Source: Amoebophrya sp. AT5.2
Taxonomy: Eukaryota > Sar > Dinophyceae > Syndiniales > Amoebophryaceae
DNA: 32,189 bases
Assembly: GCA_005223375.1 (NCBI GenBank)
Contig: RXOD01004000.1
Location: 1 to 32,189 of the forward strand
Direction of reading: 5' to 3'
This document shows, one piece after another, positions 19,236 to 30,018 of this stretch (the first letter of the stretch is position 1; each line of letters begins with the position of its first letter). The notes under the pieces are model-generated. The model did no database searches and was not told the origin of the DNA. It saw nothing but the letters and a program-made list of their open reading frames with translations. The position numbers and the translations under genes are program-made.

Positions 19236-21185
19236 TCATTTCGACGACATGAGTACGCGCTGCTCTTCTGGGTGGTAACTGCTTCTGCCATGGTAGCCCC
19301 CTCCCGCTCCGGCTCTGAAGTTCGCATCCGTTCCACCGGGGATGAATGACAATGAGCTCCTGCCTGGAGAGGAGTTTCCATAGTTGTACCCGTTCCCATA
19401 CAGCAGGTTCGGGCTACTCGGAGGCGTCGCGTAGACGTCGACTGGCGCAGCTGTCGCTGGTGCACCCCCGCGTGCCTGCGGGTGAAATAGAACACTTCTT
19501 TGTAAAGCCGGGCCTGCTCGAGGAACCTGTCCACCAGGGAAAGCTGCGGCAGCTCCGGGAGGACTGTGAAAACCGCCTCCAGGAAGTGGCCCTGCACCAG
19601 GTGGCGCAGGCGGCGCACTCGCTCGCGCTCGTGGAACACCAACACCTGGTGGCGGGCCTTGGGCTCCTACAACGCCTGGTGCACCAGCTGCAGACGCATG
19701 ATACGCCGGGCTCGTGACCACGGGCACCGGTCTTGCCCGGCTTCCCGTTGCGGACTCCATGTCGATCGCGAGTAGCACCTCCCCGATCTTTTTGTTCTTG
19801 TGCTCCAGCACGATCCAGCCCTCGAACCTGCCCCTGTGTTTCTTCCGCAGCTCCTGGATGGAGATGTGTGATTCGCCCTCCCGCTTGTTCATGCGAAACG
19901 TGCGTTGCCCGTGCAGGATCACCTGCAGGTAGCTGTCGCTGTGCCACCGAAAGAACGTGAAGTTTTCCACGCGGTCCGGGTAGAACACCTCGCCAGGGCG
20001 CTGGCTGGGCAGCTGCGCCCACCCCATCATCTGCTGCGCACGGCCGTCCAGAGCGATCTCCACCTTGTAGCTGCCAGCCTTCTCCAGGCTCCGGAAGCCC
20101 ATCACGATCACCTCCAGCACGCGGAACTGCTCGGAGGAGCTCTGCTGCTGTCCTCCTCCTCTGTGCAGCGTATGAGTGTGACCCCCGCCCGGCGCTGTGC
20201 TGGGAGAAGTTGCCCCCGCGTCGTGGTCCTCCTCCGAGAGAGCCGAGTTTGAGTCATCGTCGGAATTCGTCAGCGAAGAGCTGTCGTCATCGTAGTTGCG
20301 GCGCGTTTCCGGAAAATCGTTCGAGCCGGAAGACATCTTGGACCGGTTCTGGGTGGGAGAAGCAGCTGGCGGGGATCCGCCCCTCGTGAAGCTCGTGTAC
20401 GGACCTGCGCCATTCATGCCATGAACGCCCGCAAAAAAATCTTCGTACTCACCACCAGCGCGAGTGCTCGCTGGCATACTTGTCGCGCTTCCACGAGGAC
20501 GCTGCTGAGGCCCTGCTGAAGATGGTGGTGCCCCCGCCTGCGAAGCAGACGGCGGCCAATTCATCTTCGTCCCCTTTCCAGCTCGAGCGCTCGCGTAGTG
20601 CGGGTCCGGGGAGTTTGCATTGCTCGCGGCAGAATGGTACTCATCGTAGCCCGGCGAGCTTGGACGGAAGTTAAATCTTTTGTTGTACATCTCCTGCGGG
20701 TCCGGCGTCTCGAAGGGGTCGAAGCCTGGCGGCACTGGCCCGGCGCTCTCGAACGGGTCAAAATCCGGCGGCACATCGTTTTTTTTGGTCCCAGATGAGC
20801 CGGCGCCGGCTGTAGCTGTTGACGTTCTTCCTGCTGCTGTTTTACTTGCGCCTCCAGCAGGAGCCTGCTCTCCACTCGCAGCTGCGTTTCCCGTCCCGCG
20901 CGCCCCGCTTTTGCTTTTTCGTTCGGCCGACGCCCCGCTTTTGCTTTTTCGTTCGGCCTCGGATTTCTTCGGCTTGTACTTGAAATTTCCCGTTTGCTCG
21001 TCGTAGAGACGGTTCAACTCGCGGTAGGCGGCGTCAATCCGCTGAAACTCTTCCTTTTCGCCCTTCTTGTCCGGGTGGTGCACCCGCACCAGTTCCCGGT
21101 ACTTCGCCTTCAATAGCTTCTGACTCGGGTACAGCAGCTGAATCTCGTCCTGGTCCGGCCGAGAGTCCAACCCGTAGTACTCCAT
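19236..21185 (-). CDS. J-domain protein with FDPFE repeats and a C2-like domain
   Basis: ATG at 21185 gives 649 aa. The N-terminal J domain (about 1-65) opens MEYYGLDSRPDQDEI and has the invariant HPD at 37-39 (ELVRVHHPDKK), needed to stimulate Hsp70 ATPase, then a third helix (FQRIDAAYRELNRLYDE). A Lys/Ser-rich linker has a 30-bp tandem duplication. Two near-identical PPxFDPFE(S/T) units follow (about 137-163); DPF motifs bind the AP-2 appendage. A Ser/Gly/Pro-rich stretch leads to a C2-like beta sandwich (about 345-475: FRVLEVIVMGFRSLEKAGSYKVEI ... SYLQVILHGQRTFRM ... GWIVLEHKNKKIGEVLLAID). The usual calcium-binding Asp loops are not evident. The tail is Pro/Gly/Tyr-rich. J domain, DPF motifs and C2 together recall auxilin/GAK, though there the J domain is C-terminal. 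A cytosolic Hsp70 co-chaperone, perhaps in vesicle uncoating, is an inference. Confidence 0.85.
   Translation of the reverse strand: MEYYGLDSRPDQDEIQLLYPSQKLLKAKYRELVRVHHPDKKGEKEEFQRIDAAYRELNRLYDEQTGNFKYKPKKSEAERKSKSGASAERKSKSGARGTGNAAASGEQAPAGGASKTAAGRTSTATAGAGSSGTKKNDVPPDFDPFESAGPVPPGFDPFETPDPQEMYNKRFNFRPSSPGYDEYHSAASNANSPDPHYASARAGKGTKMNWPPSASQAGAPPSSAGPQQRPRGSATSMPASTRAGGEYEDFFAGVHGMNGAGPYTSFTRGGSPPAASPTQNRSKMSSGSNDFPETRRNYDDDSSSLTNSDDDSNSALSEEDHDAGATSPSTAPGGGHTHTLHRGGGQQQSSSEQFRVLEVIVMGFRSLEKAGSYKVEIALDGRAQQMMGWAQLPSQRPGEVFYPDRVENFTFFRWHSDSYLQVILHGQRTFRMNKREGESHISIQELRKKHRGRFEGWIVLEHKNKKIGEVLLAIDMESATGSRARPVPVVTSPAYHASAAGAPGVVGAQGPPPGVGVPRARASAPPAPPGAGPLPGGGFHSPPGAAAAFPGGQVPRAGPALQRSVLFHPQARGGAPATAAPVDVYATPPSSPNLLYGNGYNYGNSSPGRSSLSFIPGGTDANFRAGAGGGYHGRSSYHPEEQRVLMSSK
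20901..20960 (-). repeat. 30-bp tandem duplication in the J-domain protein linker
   Basis: cgccccgcttttgctttttc repeats at 20901 and 20931, with 28 of 30 bases identical. It encodes two ERKSKSGA units. Confidence 0.9.
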
Positions 21186-22524
21186 TTTTAAGTTAATGGA
21201 GGCAATTGGCAAAGCCAAAGGCAATGTCAGCAATGAAGTAGAATCTGATTGATAAAAAGCTCGATGAAATCAGCTTCCTTCGCCGATGGTCGAAAGAAAA
21301 GACGCATTAACATCGCCAACGTATGTTGATGCAAGGTGCAGCATTGTTATACAAAAGCAAACTTGCTTCGCGATCGCATCCGTCTATAACTGAAGCTGTA
21401 CTAGCACTATGTATCTATCAGACGCCTACGAGTACAACGACCACAAAAGCAATACTACCGCCTTTGCGGATTTTTGTGTCGTGAAAATGGAGTGAAAGCA
21501 TCATCTTGGAGCTGCAGCAAAGAAAGAGTGACAGGTCAGAGACGACCCATAAACTCAAGGGGTCGGCGGGGTCGACGGGGTGGCAAAAACTAGCCCTGGT
21601 GGAAACAAGATGAATGACAATGATAAATCAATGTACAACAAGGTGTTCGCAGGCTGGAGCTAAACCGAGGAAGTCTTGACTGAGTACATGGACTCTTCGA
21701 AAATGAAGAAATGCCAGAGCAGGAATAGCTAAACCTATGTATACATTGCCTCCAGTGCTTTCCTCGCTCTTCTTGCACTTCTGATGCGGAAAGATCTGAC
21801 GGGACTTAACGTTTTTGCCTGTCTTCAGCATTACACGGAAAAAACACAGACGGGAGGCTCGCTGCAGTCACATACTGGTTGTGTTCAGCCGTTTTGAGAT
21901 GCCGACGTCAAGGATGCTTGTTGCCACTGCCAGAAGTCAAATTGACCGAAACCGAATGAAGACCAGCAGCAGCACCGCAAGAAGAACGGAACTACTTTCT
22001 TACTTCCTTGTGCATGCATCTTGGAGGATGAACATATCTTCGACAAGATTCTTCGCTGACGAGATCAGTGGGCAGTAAGTATCAAATTTGCTTTGTTTCG
22101 CGGAAGACATCCTGACAGGCTGCTTGTGCTTACCGCATTCAAATCAAAAAAAAATTCGTGATGCTGCAGGTGCAGCCTCAATTCGTCGATCTTCCTTCGT
22201 CAAGTAAGTACATCAACAGATAGAAGCTCCTTCTTGTCGTGCTCGTGTCTGTCTCTCCTCTTCACTACGATCATTAACATCATCCGCCTTATCGGGCTCA
22301 GCGTACTTTTTTTTACTAAAATTACTTTTACATTTACTCCGCTTGCACTTGCAGTGAGACTGGGAGTGGGACTGACTGACTCATATCTTTTGGTTTTGCT
22401 GCACTAGTAGTACGCACTGACTCTTGTTTCTCGACCACGCAGACGCTGTGCCAGTAGTTTTTAGGTAATCTTTAACTCGTTTTAATACTGTGATGGCCAC
22501 TATACCCAGGAGATGGGCCATATG
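21186..22524. other. Intergenic region, no supported gene
   Basis: This 1.3-kb gap between the giant gene's stop and the J-domain gene's ATG has only short frames on both strands, none with family features. It contains A/T-homopolymer stretches (about 22145-22160 and 22308-22335). It is the largest gap of the window and the likeliest place for an unseen short or non-coding gene. Confidence 0.4.
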
Positions 22525-25500
22525 CTATGCTCCTCCCAATTCCTGTAGCACTGATTCGCAGAATCCGGTGTACGTTGTCGCTGTTTTTTGATGACGTACT
22601 TTTCCCGAAATCATGAGCCGCACGACAGCCAGAAGTCGTGCGTAGTCCCACTTCTCCATCACAGGCAGAAGGCCCGTGACGACATTCTTGTCGGCCTCGG
22701 TTGGCATTGAGGTTGAAGAAGCTGTGCCCGCGACGCGGACCGCTTGTAGCCACACGTCGAATAATCGGTCGAGCGCGTTTTTCTCGCGCAGCGGAATCTC
22801 CATCCCCCCAAAAAGGTCGTGGAGCAGGGTTAGCAAAGCTGTCCGCACTTGACCCGTGCGCAGAAAACGAGGGGACGGCTGCTGCAGCAACCTAGGTACT
22901 TCGACGCGTAATTCTAGCTGCGGCTCCTGCTCATGGTTCTGCTTCCGTGAGGTCGGCACATCGAAGCCGAATAGGCCGCAGACCCGCGCATGGAAGGCCT
23001 CGCGCTCGCGAAACAAAAACCAGGCGCAGACCCGCTCGAGAAGCTGTGCCGGCGTGAAAAAGTACGACGCAGAGTTGTAGAGGACACCTCCGCTACGTTG
23101 TCGATCCTCTGCGAACAGTGTGTCGGCGAGTTCCTCAGCGCTCCCGCAAAGCAGCCGATGCCCGAGCGCGGCGCGGGGACCGTGGCCGCCCGTTGCAGGT
23201 TTCGGTTTACTTTTGTTGTCCGGCTGCATGGCCTTGTCCCCCCTGAGACGGCGCCGCAACTCCAGATCGGCATCATCTTCGGGCGACTCATCGTTTTCCA
23301 TCTTCCGTCTTTTTTCCGCCATGGCGCTTTGTTTTTCGAGCGGTATTGTCTTGCTTCCTGCGGGCCCCTGGTCCGACGCGCGCCGCTGTAGTTTCCCCGA
23401 ACTGGCGCGCGCGGCTAACCGATATTCAGGATCCTCGCGATCGTCTACGTTTTCATCTCCAGCACACGCGACAACTGTCAACTGCTGCTCCAGTTTTTCG
23501 CTCAGCGTCTTCGCGAATGCGTGTCGATCCTGATCATCTTCTACTTCGTCTTCCTGCTCTTGCTCCTGCTGCTTCTGCACCAGCTGCTGAATCTTCGTCG
23601 CACCAGAAGTGACGGTGGAATTTGTTGTGTCAGACTTTTTTCTGCCGCTTTGCTGGGCCTGGCTCGTCGCGCTCGTCTGTGCTTCTGATGCGTTGCTGCT
23701 TCTGTTCATCGAGGAGGACGTCGACGAGGCTCCGGCGCCCCCGCCAGCCGCCCCTAGTGGTTGCACCAGGAGTTGAAAGCAGAGCCGTCGAAACAACGGC
23801 AGAAATTGCGCACCTGCCAGAACGCAGTCCTTGTGGCTGCTCGGCGACGCGCACGCGGTAGAGGTTGTCGCTGCAGAAATGGTCGTTAAAGTCCCCCCTC
23901 CAGACGAGCCTCCGCTTCCAGCGGATGTTCCTCCGGCCGCGCACCAGTAGGATCGTTGGCTCTGCAACATGTTGCCGTTGGCATTGACGCCGAGGTATTG
24001 CGCAGTCCCTCCTGCAGATGTCAACATTGTGGGTGTTTTGTTTACGACAGCCATCGGCTGAAGGAGCCCGCCACGGCCTGCTGCTCCCGTGGGCGACGTT
24101 CCATAGAGCCCGGTCTTTTGGTGCAACTGTTGGGGGCCTGCTCCAACTGCGGCTCCCTGCCGCACCCTCGCAGTACGTCCTGCCGTGCCGGTCGGAGGTG
24201 CGCCTTTGGGGCTTGTTGGCACGGCCAGACGCGAGGTCGGGCTCAATCCACCGAAAGGGTGTCCGAGCGCACCAGGAGCGCTGGATGCCACTGCCACCCT
24301 CCGCTTCACAGTTATCAGCAGCTGATCCAGGACCAGTGCCGGCACGAGCAGCAACGTCAGATCGTAGGTGTTCAGATCCGCGTAGCGGTACTCAAATGAA
24401 ACGTCCGCAGATGATGAAACTGTCGTCGTGGGAACACCAGTAGAACGCGACGTCGAGCCCGCCGGTTTCCCTGCTCGATTCGACTCGACGAGAGCGCCCC
24501 CTCCCCGCCCGCCGTTCCAATTGCGCGGCCCGCCACCGATCATTGGTGTTCCAATCGTCGCATTTACGGCGTGGTTTGCTGCACCTCCACCACCCGGAGC
24601 TCCTGCACCTCCAGGCGGCCCTCCAGCACCGACCGCAGCCGCGCCACAGGGTTCGCCGCCCAGCAGAAACGGCACTCCCCGCTCCGCACAGAGCGCGCGC
24701 GCACGGTCCAGGATCTTTGGCAGCACGTCGTCGAGCGCCGTCACGCGAGACCACACGGACTGTACTTTCTGCCAGCTCAGCTGCGCAAACTCGTACTGGT
24801 CAACGCGGCCGTTTTTCGCGGAGGAGGTGGTGGTGGGGGGCGCTGCATTAGAAGCGTTTCCGCCGCTGCTCCGCGCGCTACTGTGAAGATGTTGCTGGTG
24901 GTGAAATAAGACGTTCGTAGTGGCGGTACTCACTGCGTCCAGATTGCTCGTCTTGATCGACAGCTGGTGGGGGGATGGCCCTGCAGGAGCGGCCCCAGGA
25001 CGCTGTTGATCCTGATGCTGATCCTGATGGAGGAGTTTGCGGCTCACACCGACTACACCGCCGCTGCGAACCATCACTGCTGCACGATCTTGGTCGGCAC
25101 CGGCCACATTTACATTTTCCAGTCCGGCACTCGAGCTGTTTGCGATGGAGCCGCCATCCGCACCGTGGTCGTGGAGGTCCTGGTCCTTGCTGTTTTTGCT
25201 ACTGTGGCCCTTACTGCCCCCGTCAGTCACACGGTTGATGTTGTATAACTCGACATCGTGACGATTCATCTCCTCCTGATTAGTATCTTCATTATTCTCT
25301 TCCAGGCTTCTTGTACTCTCGGTGAGTGCGTTGCGCACAAGTTTTTTCCCGTGAATGGTCTCGAGCCGGCGGCCAATGCGCAGTAGTCGGTGTTGCGCCA
25401 GCTTCAATGCGCAGCCCTCCTGCACGAAGGCCACGCGCGACGCAGGCCAGTTCCGCTCGTGCAGAAGGTCCGACTCGTGCTCCAGGTAGTCGAAAAAATC

Positions 25501-28500
25501 CGCCACGCGGAATTCGAAGTCGGGCGGGCCCGGTCCACGACCAGGGCGATGTAGTTGTTGACCGGAAGCAGGTGGTCGCGACGAGGGTAGACCCTGCGCC
25601 CGCTGGAAAAACTGCGCCGGGGAGCGGCCACCAAACGGCCGGGAACACCAGGAGCTGGTGGCGCTGTAGTTCTTGCTGCCCACAACTTTATGATCCGCTG
25701 AGCTGGACGAAGAAACGGAAAGACAAAGAGCTTCTTCGGTGGACAGTTCGAGCAGCGTGGGCGCCTTCTTCTTCAGCAGGGGCGCGAGGCAATGGTCCAC
25801 CTCGTCCATCGCGAACGGACTGGAACCGTGCGCAAACATCAAGACACCCCGATGCAGCTGGTACAGCAGCGTCTTCAGCTGCGAAAGCCACATGGTCGTC
25901 CTCTTGCCTCTGGCTCTAATGTGGGAGCTGGTGGTGGTGGGGCCTCTCCTCGTCGAGTTGCTGCTGCACATTGCTCTGCCTCTCGCCATGTGCAGCAGCA
26001 ACTCGACGCGCCGCACGCTTTGCGCATCCACGCGGCCACGATTCGCGACGCTCCCGCGCAGGTTGAACGTGTTGTAAGTAGAGTGGGGCTGCAAGTAGTC
26101 TGGCACCGCTTGCTGCTGGCGTTGCCCCCCGCCGCCCCGAGCCTGCGCGCCGCGTGGGCGCCGCAGCTCCGCCGGGCAGCTCCCGGAGCGCCGCCGTGAT
26201 GCCCGAAAAAGATCGGCGAAAACGACGGCATCCAAAACACTGTTCAGCACAGTGCTGTCCCCGCCACGGTCGGGTTCGCTGACCTTTTTCGTGCTCGTCC
26301 CGGCCGGCGGAGGTGGTGTCCGTGTGCCTGCCCCTGCTGCGAACTTATTTGAGGCTGCACCTGCAGCCGCAATAGTCGCGGCCTGCTGCTGCGCCTGCAG
26401 AGTTGCCAGGTAGTGAGCCAGTAGCCATTCTAATTGACTGCTGGTTGAGGGTGGAGCTCCTGCTGCTGCAGAATTAGCTGCGCCTCCGTCGCTCGTTAAT
26501 GTACCACTACCAGTGGAGTTACCGATAGTCCCGCTGCCGCTGGCGTGGACCACTCGTCCTGCCACGCCGCTCATCAGCGCCGCGATATTGCCTGCGGCGG
26601 CTACTCCTGCCCCGCACGAGCCATAGCCGAAGACGGTCATGCCTCCACCCCCGCCTCCCGCAGCCCGGTTGTGCGGGCGTTTCCCACCCGACCCCCTCCG
26701 CTGGTCGCTGCCGGTCAAAATGGATCCCGCGCGGTGAAAGCTCTTTTCCGCAATCATCGCACGCGACGCTGACCGCGAAAGAGCGGCTTTCGATGTAGCT
26801 CCCGAAGATGTTAATCCTCCGGCGCCTACGGCACCACCCGCCAGACCACCTCCTCCGCCGCCCCCCGGCGCCGCCCCGAAGCCAAACGGTGTCAACAAGG
26901 CGAGGATAGCAGCACTGCTTTCCGGAGTAGTTGCCGAAGATGTTGAACCAGTGCTCGTCGTCGAGTTGCACAACTTCCCCGACTGCAACAGCTGTATTCG
27001 CACGTGGACGGGCTCGCACTTCAACTGCTCGTACAGGACCTGGTAGCGCTGTTCTCGAAGCTTTCCCACCCCCGTGTAGTCGTTCTCATTCTCAACTACA
27101 ACACCTGCGCCGACCGCTGTCGCGTTGCTTCCGCGTTTCAGCGCCCCGGCCTGTATCGTTGACGTCGACCCTGGCGCCGGAGCGACGTGGTGGTGCGGCG
27201 GAGCCAGCAGAACGCGCACGGCGAAAGGCGTTTCGACGACATGTTGCACCATCCAGTTCCCACGACGTCGCCCCGTTCCAGTTTGCGGCGCGGCGCCGCC
27301 CCGGCCGCTTGATGCTTGCGGAGAAGCGTGGGCTCGTCCTCCTCCGTCAAGCGGTCTGTGTACGCGGGTCGCTGGGAGAAGCTGCCCGGCGCCGACGTTC
27401 TTCACCACGTACTCAGCCGTCTGGAACGAACCTGAAAAACTGGTGGTGGAAGTAGTCGTGGCTCCACCGCCAGCGACAGCGTTTTTAGAAGATGAAGTAG
27501 CACTTGCAGCACCTCCGCACCGGCTCGAGATAGCGCCAGGCGCACCTGCTCCCGTTACAGCTCCAGCTCCTGATCCCGAGGACAGCGGGGCGAGCGCGAC
27601 CAACTTCTTCAGCACAAGGAATGAAGATTGCTCGTGCGTTATTGCTGTTGCAGATCGCTCGGAACAGATGAAATGCAGGTGCTCCACGAGGCGGCTCTGT
27701 CCGTCTTTTTTCGCGAGCGTTTTTTCAGTTGCGGCCCTCGAAGGAGTCAGCTGTAGCAGTTCCTCACCGACCGAACCCCGGAGACTGGTCGTCGAGCTCG
27801 TGCGATTGCCAGCGAACGACTTCTGGAGAGTGCTGCCGCCCTGCTGGTGATGAATGATCATGAAGACAAGAAGATGACGATCAATCTTTTTCTTTTTCTT
27901 GGCAGGCTGCAGTTACAGTTTAACTAGAGTGTATACATATTGACAGATTTATCTGATAAAGTAGATGAGTTGTACCGCGGACTGCTTGGCTCCTTGGTTG
28001 TGGTTGGTGAGCAGTGCTGCTTTACTGTGGTGTTTCCCGTCCTTGAAGGAAGGCGGCGCGTGGTGCCCTTCGCCCCCCCGCCCGCCCTCGCCACCGGAAC
28101 CCGCGACGAGAAGTCCACCGCCTGCGAGACTCGTCAGCGCAGCGCGTTTGTCGCTCTGCAAGTCGCCACACGATCTTGGGCCTGCGCCTGGGGCTGGGTA
28201 GCTTGCGCCGGCAGGCATCGCGATTTTATTTGCACCTCCCAGGGCGAGGTCGTAAACTTCGTTCACTCGATACGTGGTCCCGGCCACGGCCTGGAAGCTC
28301 CCTGGATACCTTTTCTGCATCCCCGGACTGCGGCGGTATTCCCAAGCCAGCGGGTTCGCCGAAGCGTTCAGAAACGGCGAGGCCTTCGCAATTCCAGTCG
28401 CAGCAGCCGAGGACGAGGTCGTCCCGGCGGCAGGGCGGACGGACGAGGTACTACTAGCTGCGACGACGGGCACAAACAAACCACTTGCGGCCGCTGCGGT

Positions 28501-28989
28501 CAGAAACTCCTGCTGCAGAAGTGCAAAGCGCGAGTTTGGCGTTCTTGGAACTCCAGCCCCAGGTGCTCCCTCTCCCATTCCTCCCATCCCTGGAGTCCCG
28601 GTCCCTGCAAGCAGAATCAAAGCACCGAAAAGCTCGACCGGCGACACTGAAAAAGACAGCGGAGGCTCCGTAGCCGCTTCTCGCGCTTCGCGGTCAGGGT
28701 CAGCACCACTAGCGGGACCAGTCGTGGGCGCACCAGCTACGAAGGTTCTACACCCGAAGAAAGTTTCGAGACGGTGGCACAGCGAGATGGCGAACGCGAA
28801 ATCCTCGGCGTCGTCCCCCATCGCGTGGAGAATGTCGCATTGCGATACTGAGTCCTTGTCCGCGACCCGCTCGTAGATCTGGAACCAGTACTCGGGGGTG
28901 GTGCCGTGCAGCAGCCACGTCAAAAAAGCGTCTCCAAGCTCGTCAGCTCGCGGCTCGACGAATATGGCGGAGAAATGCGCCGCGCCCAT
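22525..28989 (-). CDS. Giant unrecognised protein, about 2131 aa (two exons)
   Basis: Exons 27976-28989 (ATG at 28989) and 22525-27906 join in phase 0 across a 69-bp intron. The N-terminus (MGAAHFSAIFVEPRADELGDAFLTWLLHG...) looks globular and helical. The join gives SA|PAKKKKKIDRHLLVF, a basic cluster. The remainder alternates Ser/Gly/Ala/Thr inserts with well-spaced helical islands, for example QSRLVEHLHFICSERSA, REQRYQVLYEQLKCEPVHV, FFDYLEHESDLLHERNWPAS, QYEFAQLSWQKVQSVWSRV, ADLNTYDLTLLLVPALVLDQL, AQLLERVCAWFLFREREAF, and a C-terminal helical region ending YTGFCESVLQELGGA. No motif was placed in a family; a helical scaffold interrupted by expanded linkers is the best description. If the splice is wrong, these are two neighbouring genes: 27949-28989 (346 aa) and 22525-27861 (1778 aa). 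Confidence 0.65.
25916..25969 (-). other. Candidate 54-bp in-frame intron starting in the palindrome
   Basis: Minus strand AT|GTGCAGC to CACATTAG|A would remove 54 bp (18 codons, no stop) with phase 2 at both ends. It would excise a low-complexity segment (CSSNSTRRGPTTTSSH) between two helical stretches. Without RNA this stays a candidate. Confidence 0.25.
25951..26008. repeat. 21-bp perfect inverted repeat, 16-bp spacer, inside a reading frame
   Basis: The arms 25951-25971 and 25988-26008 (core gtcgagttgctgctgcaca) are exact reverse complements. Read on the minus strand, the frame stays open across both (VELLLHM ... MCSSNST). Confidence 0.9.
27907..27975 (-). other. Probable 69-bp intron in the giant gene
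   Basis: Minus strand: GCG|GTACAACTC at the donor and TAACTGCAG|CCTGCC at the acceptor, phase 0 on both sides, with in-frame stops inside. The donor is weaker than GTAAGT. Removal turns two adjacent same-strand frames into one. Confidence 0.5.
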
Positions 28990-29448
28990 GATGATCTTGC
29001 AACTTTACTAGGCCTGTTTGTGCGAGCGCGCTGCGGTCTTCAGCACCAACACTGAGTCAGCCGAAGCCAGCCAATAGCAGGAGCAGCGCTACAGTACAAA
29101 AACAGAATCAACATTGACTTCACGTAAAATACGAGGAACGCGAAGTAGCAGTAGGTACATCCAACAAGACCTTACGCTCTACTCCCACCGCCCCAGCCGC
29201 AGAAGGATGCCGCTTGGTTTGGAGTTTGGTCGTGTCTCTCGCGTCGCACTCGAAATCGAAATCGCAAGAACAAGATCATTGATAATTTCACCTGTCGTGT
29301 CAATCTCATTCTCAATGTGCCCGCAGTAGTACTGCATAGCGAGCACCATCCAGTCGCCGGACTAGGATCTATAAATTCCAGCGATGCCAGATCCACGTCG
29401 TGCCTCTTCCAGATATGGATCGATAAGTATGAGTATCCCTATCGAGCA
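28990..29448. other. Intergenic region, no supported gene
   Basis: It lies between the giant gene's ATG and the cold-shock gene's stop. Only short, overlapping frames on both strands, none family-like. Confidence 0.4.
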
Positions 29449-30018
29449 TCATGCAGAGGCTGATGCCGCTGCGGTGCTCGCACCAGTACTAGAAGTTTCC
29501 GCTTCGGCCCCCGTTTTCGTTCCGGCCACCCCTCCGTCCGAAGAGGAAGCCGACTTTCCGTCCGCTCGCCCCCCTCCACCTCCTCCATCAACGGCAGCAG
29601 CTGCAGCCTCCTCACCGCCAGTACCTCCGCTTCCTCGCCCAGCAGTCCGGGGATTCCTCGCTTCCCACGCCCTTCCCGTGCCGCCCTCCACGTCGAAGGC
29701 CTCCTCGCGCCCCGGCTTCACCGGGTTTTCGCGCACCTCGAACGTGACCTCGTCGCCGACCTCGGCGATGCGGCGATCCTTGATGTTGAAGAACGTGAAC
29801 ATCAGATCCTTGCCGTCCTTCGCCGTGTAGTCCCGCGGCTCGATGAACCCGAACTGCTTCTTGAAAACCAGCGTGCGCACAATTCCCGTGTACGAGCCGA
29901 AGAAACGGGTTGTTGAGGGCATCGCTATTTTGGACACGGACCACAAGGCCGTGCACACGGATGGAGTTCTCGATGCGGCGCTCCGCGCAGCGACTGCACC
30001 TCTTCTCGCGGCAAACAT
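29449..30018 (-). CDS. Cold-shock-domain protein with presequence-like N-terminus
   Basis: ATG at 30018 gives 189 aa. The first 40 residues (MFAARRGAVAARSAASRTPSV...) are rich in Arg, Ala and Ser and free of acidic residues, as in mitochondrial presequences. Residues 44-97 form a cold-shock domain: GIVRTLVFKKQFGFIEP has the RNP1-like aromatic patch (KQFGFIEP, 54-61), LMFTFFN (72-78) replaces the usual VFFH RNP2 pattern, and IAEVGDEVTFEV closes the barrel. Cold-shock domains bind single-stranded RNA or DNA. The C-terminal half is a Gly/Ala/Ser-rich tail with an acidic bias. An upstream in-frame extension to 30216 begins without a convincing start. A role in organellar RNA binding is inferred from the N-terminus; a nuclear or cytosolic function remains possible. 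Confidence 0.8.
   Translation of the reverse strand: MFAARRGAVAARSAASRTPSVCTALWSVSKIAMPSTTRFFGSYTGIVRTLVFKKQFGFIEPRDYTAKDGKDLMFTFFNIKDRRIAEVGDEVTFEVRENPVKPGREEAFDVEGGTGRAWEARNPRTAGRGSGGTGGEEAAAAAVDGGGGGGRADGKSASSSDGGVAGTKTGAEAETSSTGASTAAASASA

Noticed and set aside
19750..19775. LLAID as a clathrin box in the J-domain protein
   Set aside because: It fits the short consensus but lies in a predicted beta strand of the C2-like domain, where it would be buried.
27125..27850. Plus-strand frame (241 aa) opposite the giant gene
   Set aside because: Shadow of low-complexity Gly/Ala/Ser codons; no start context or motif.
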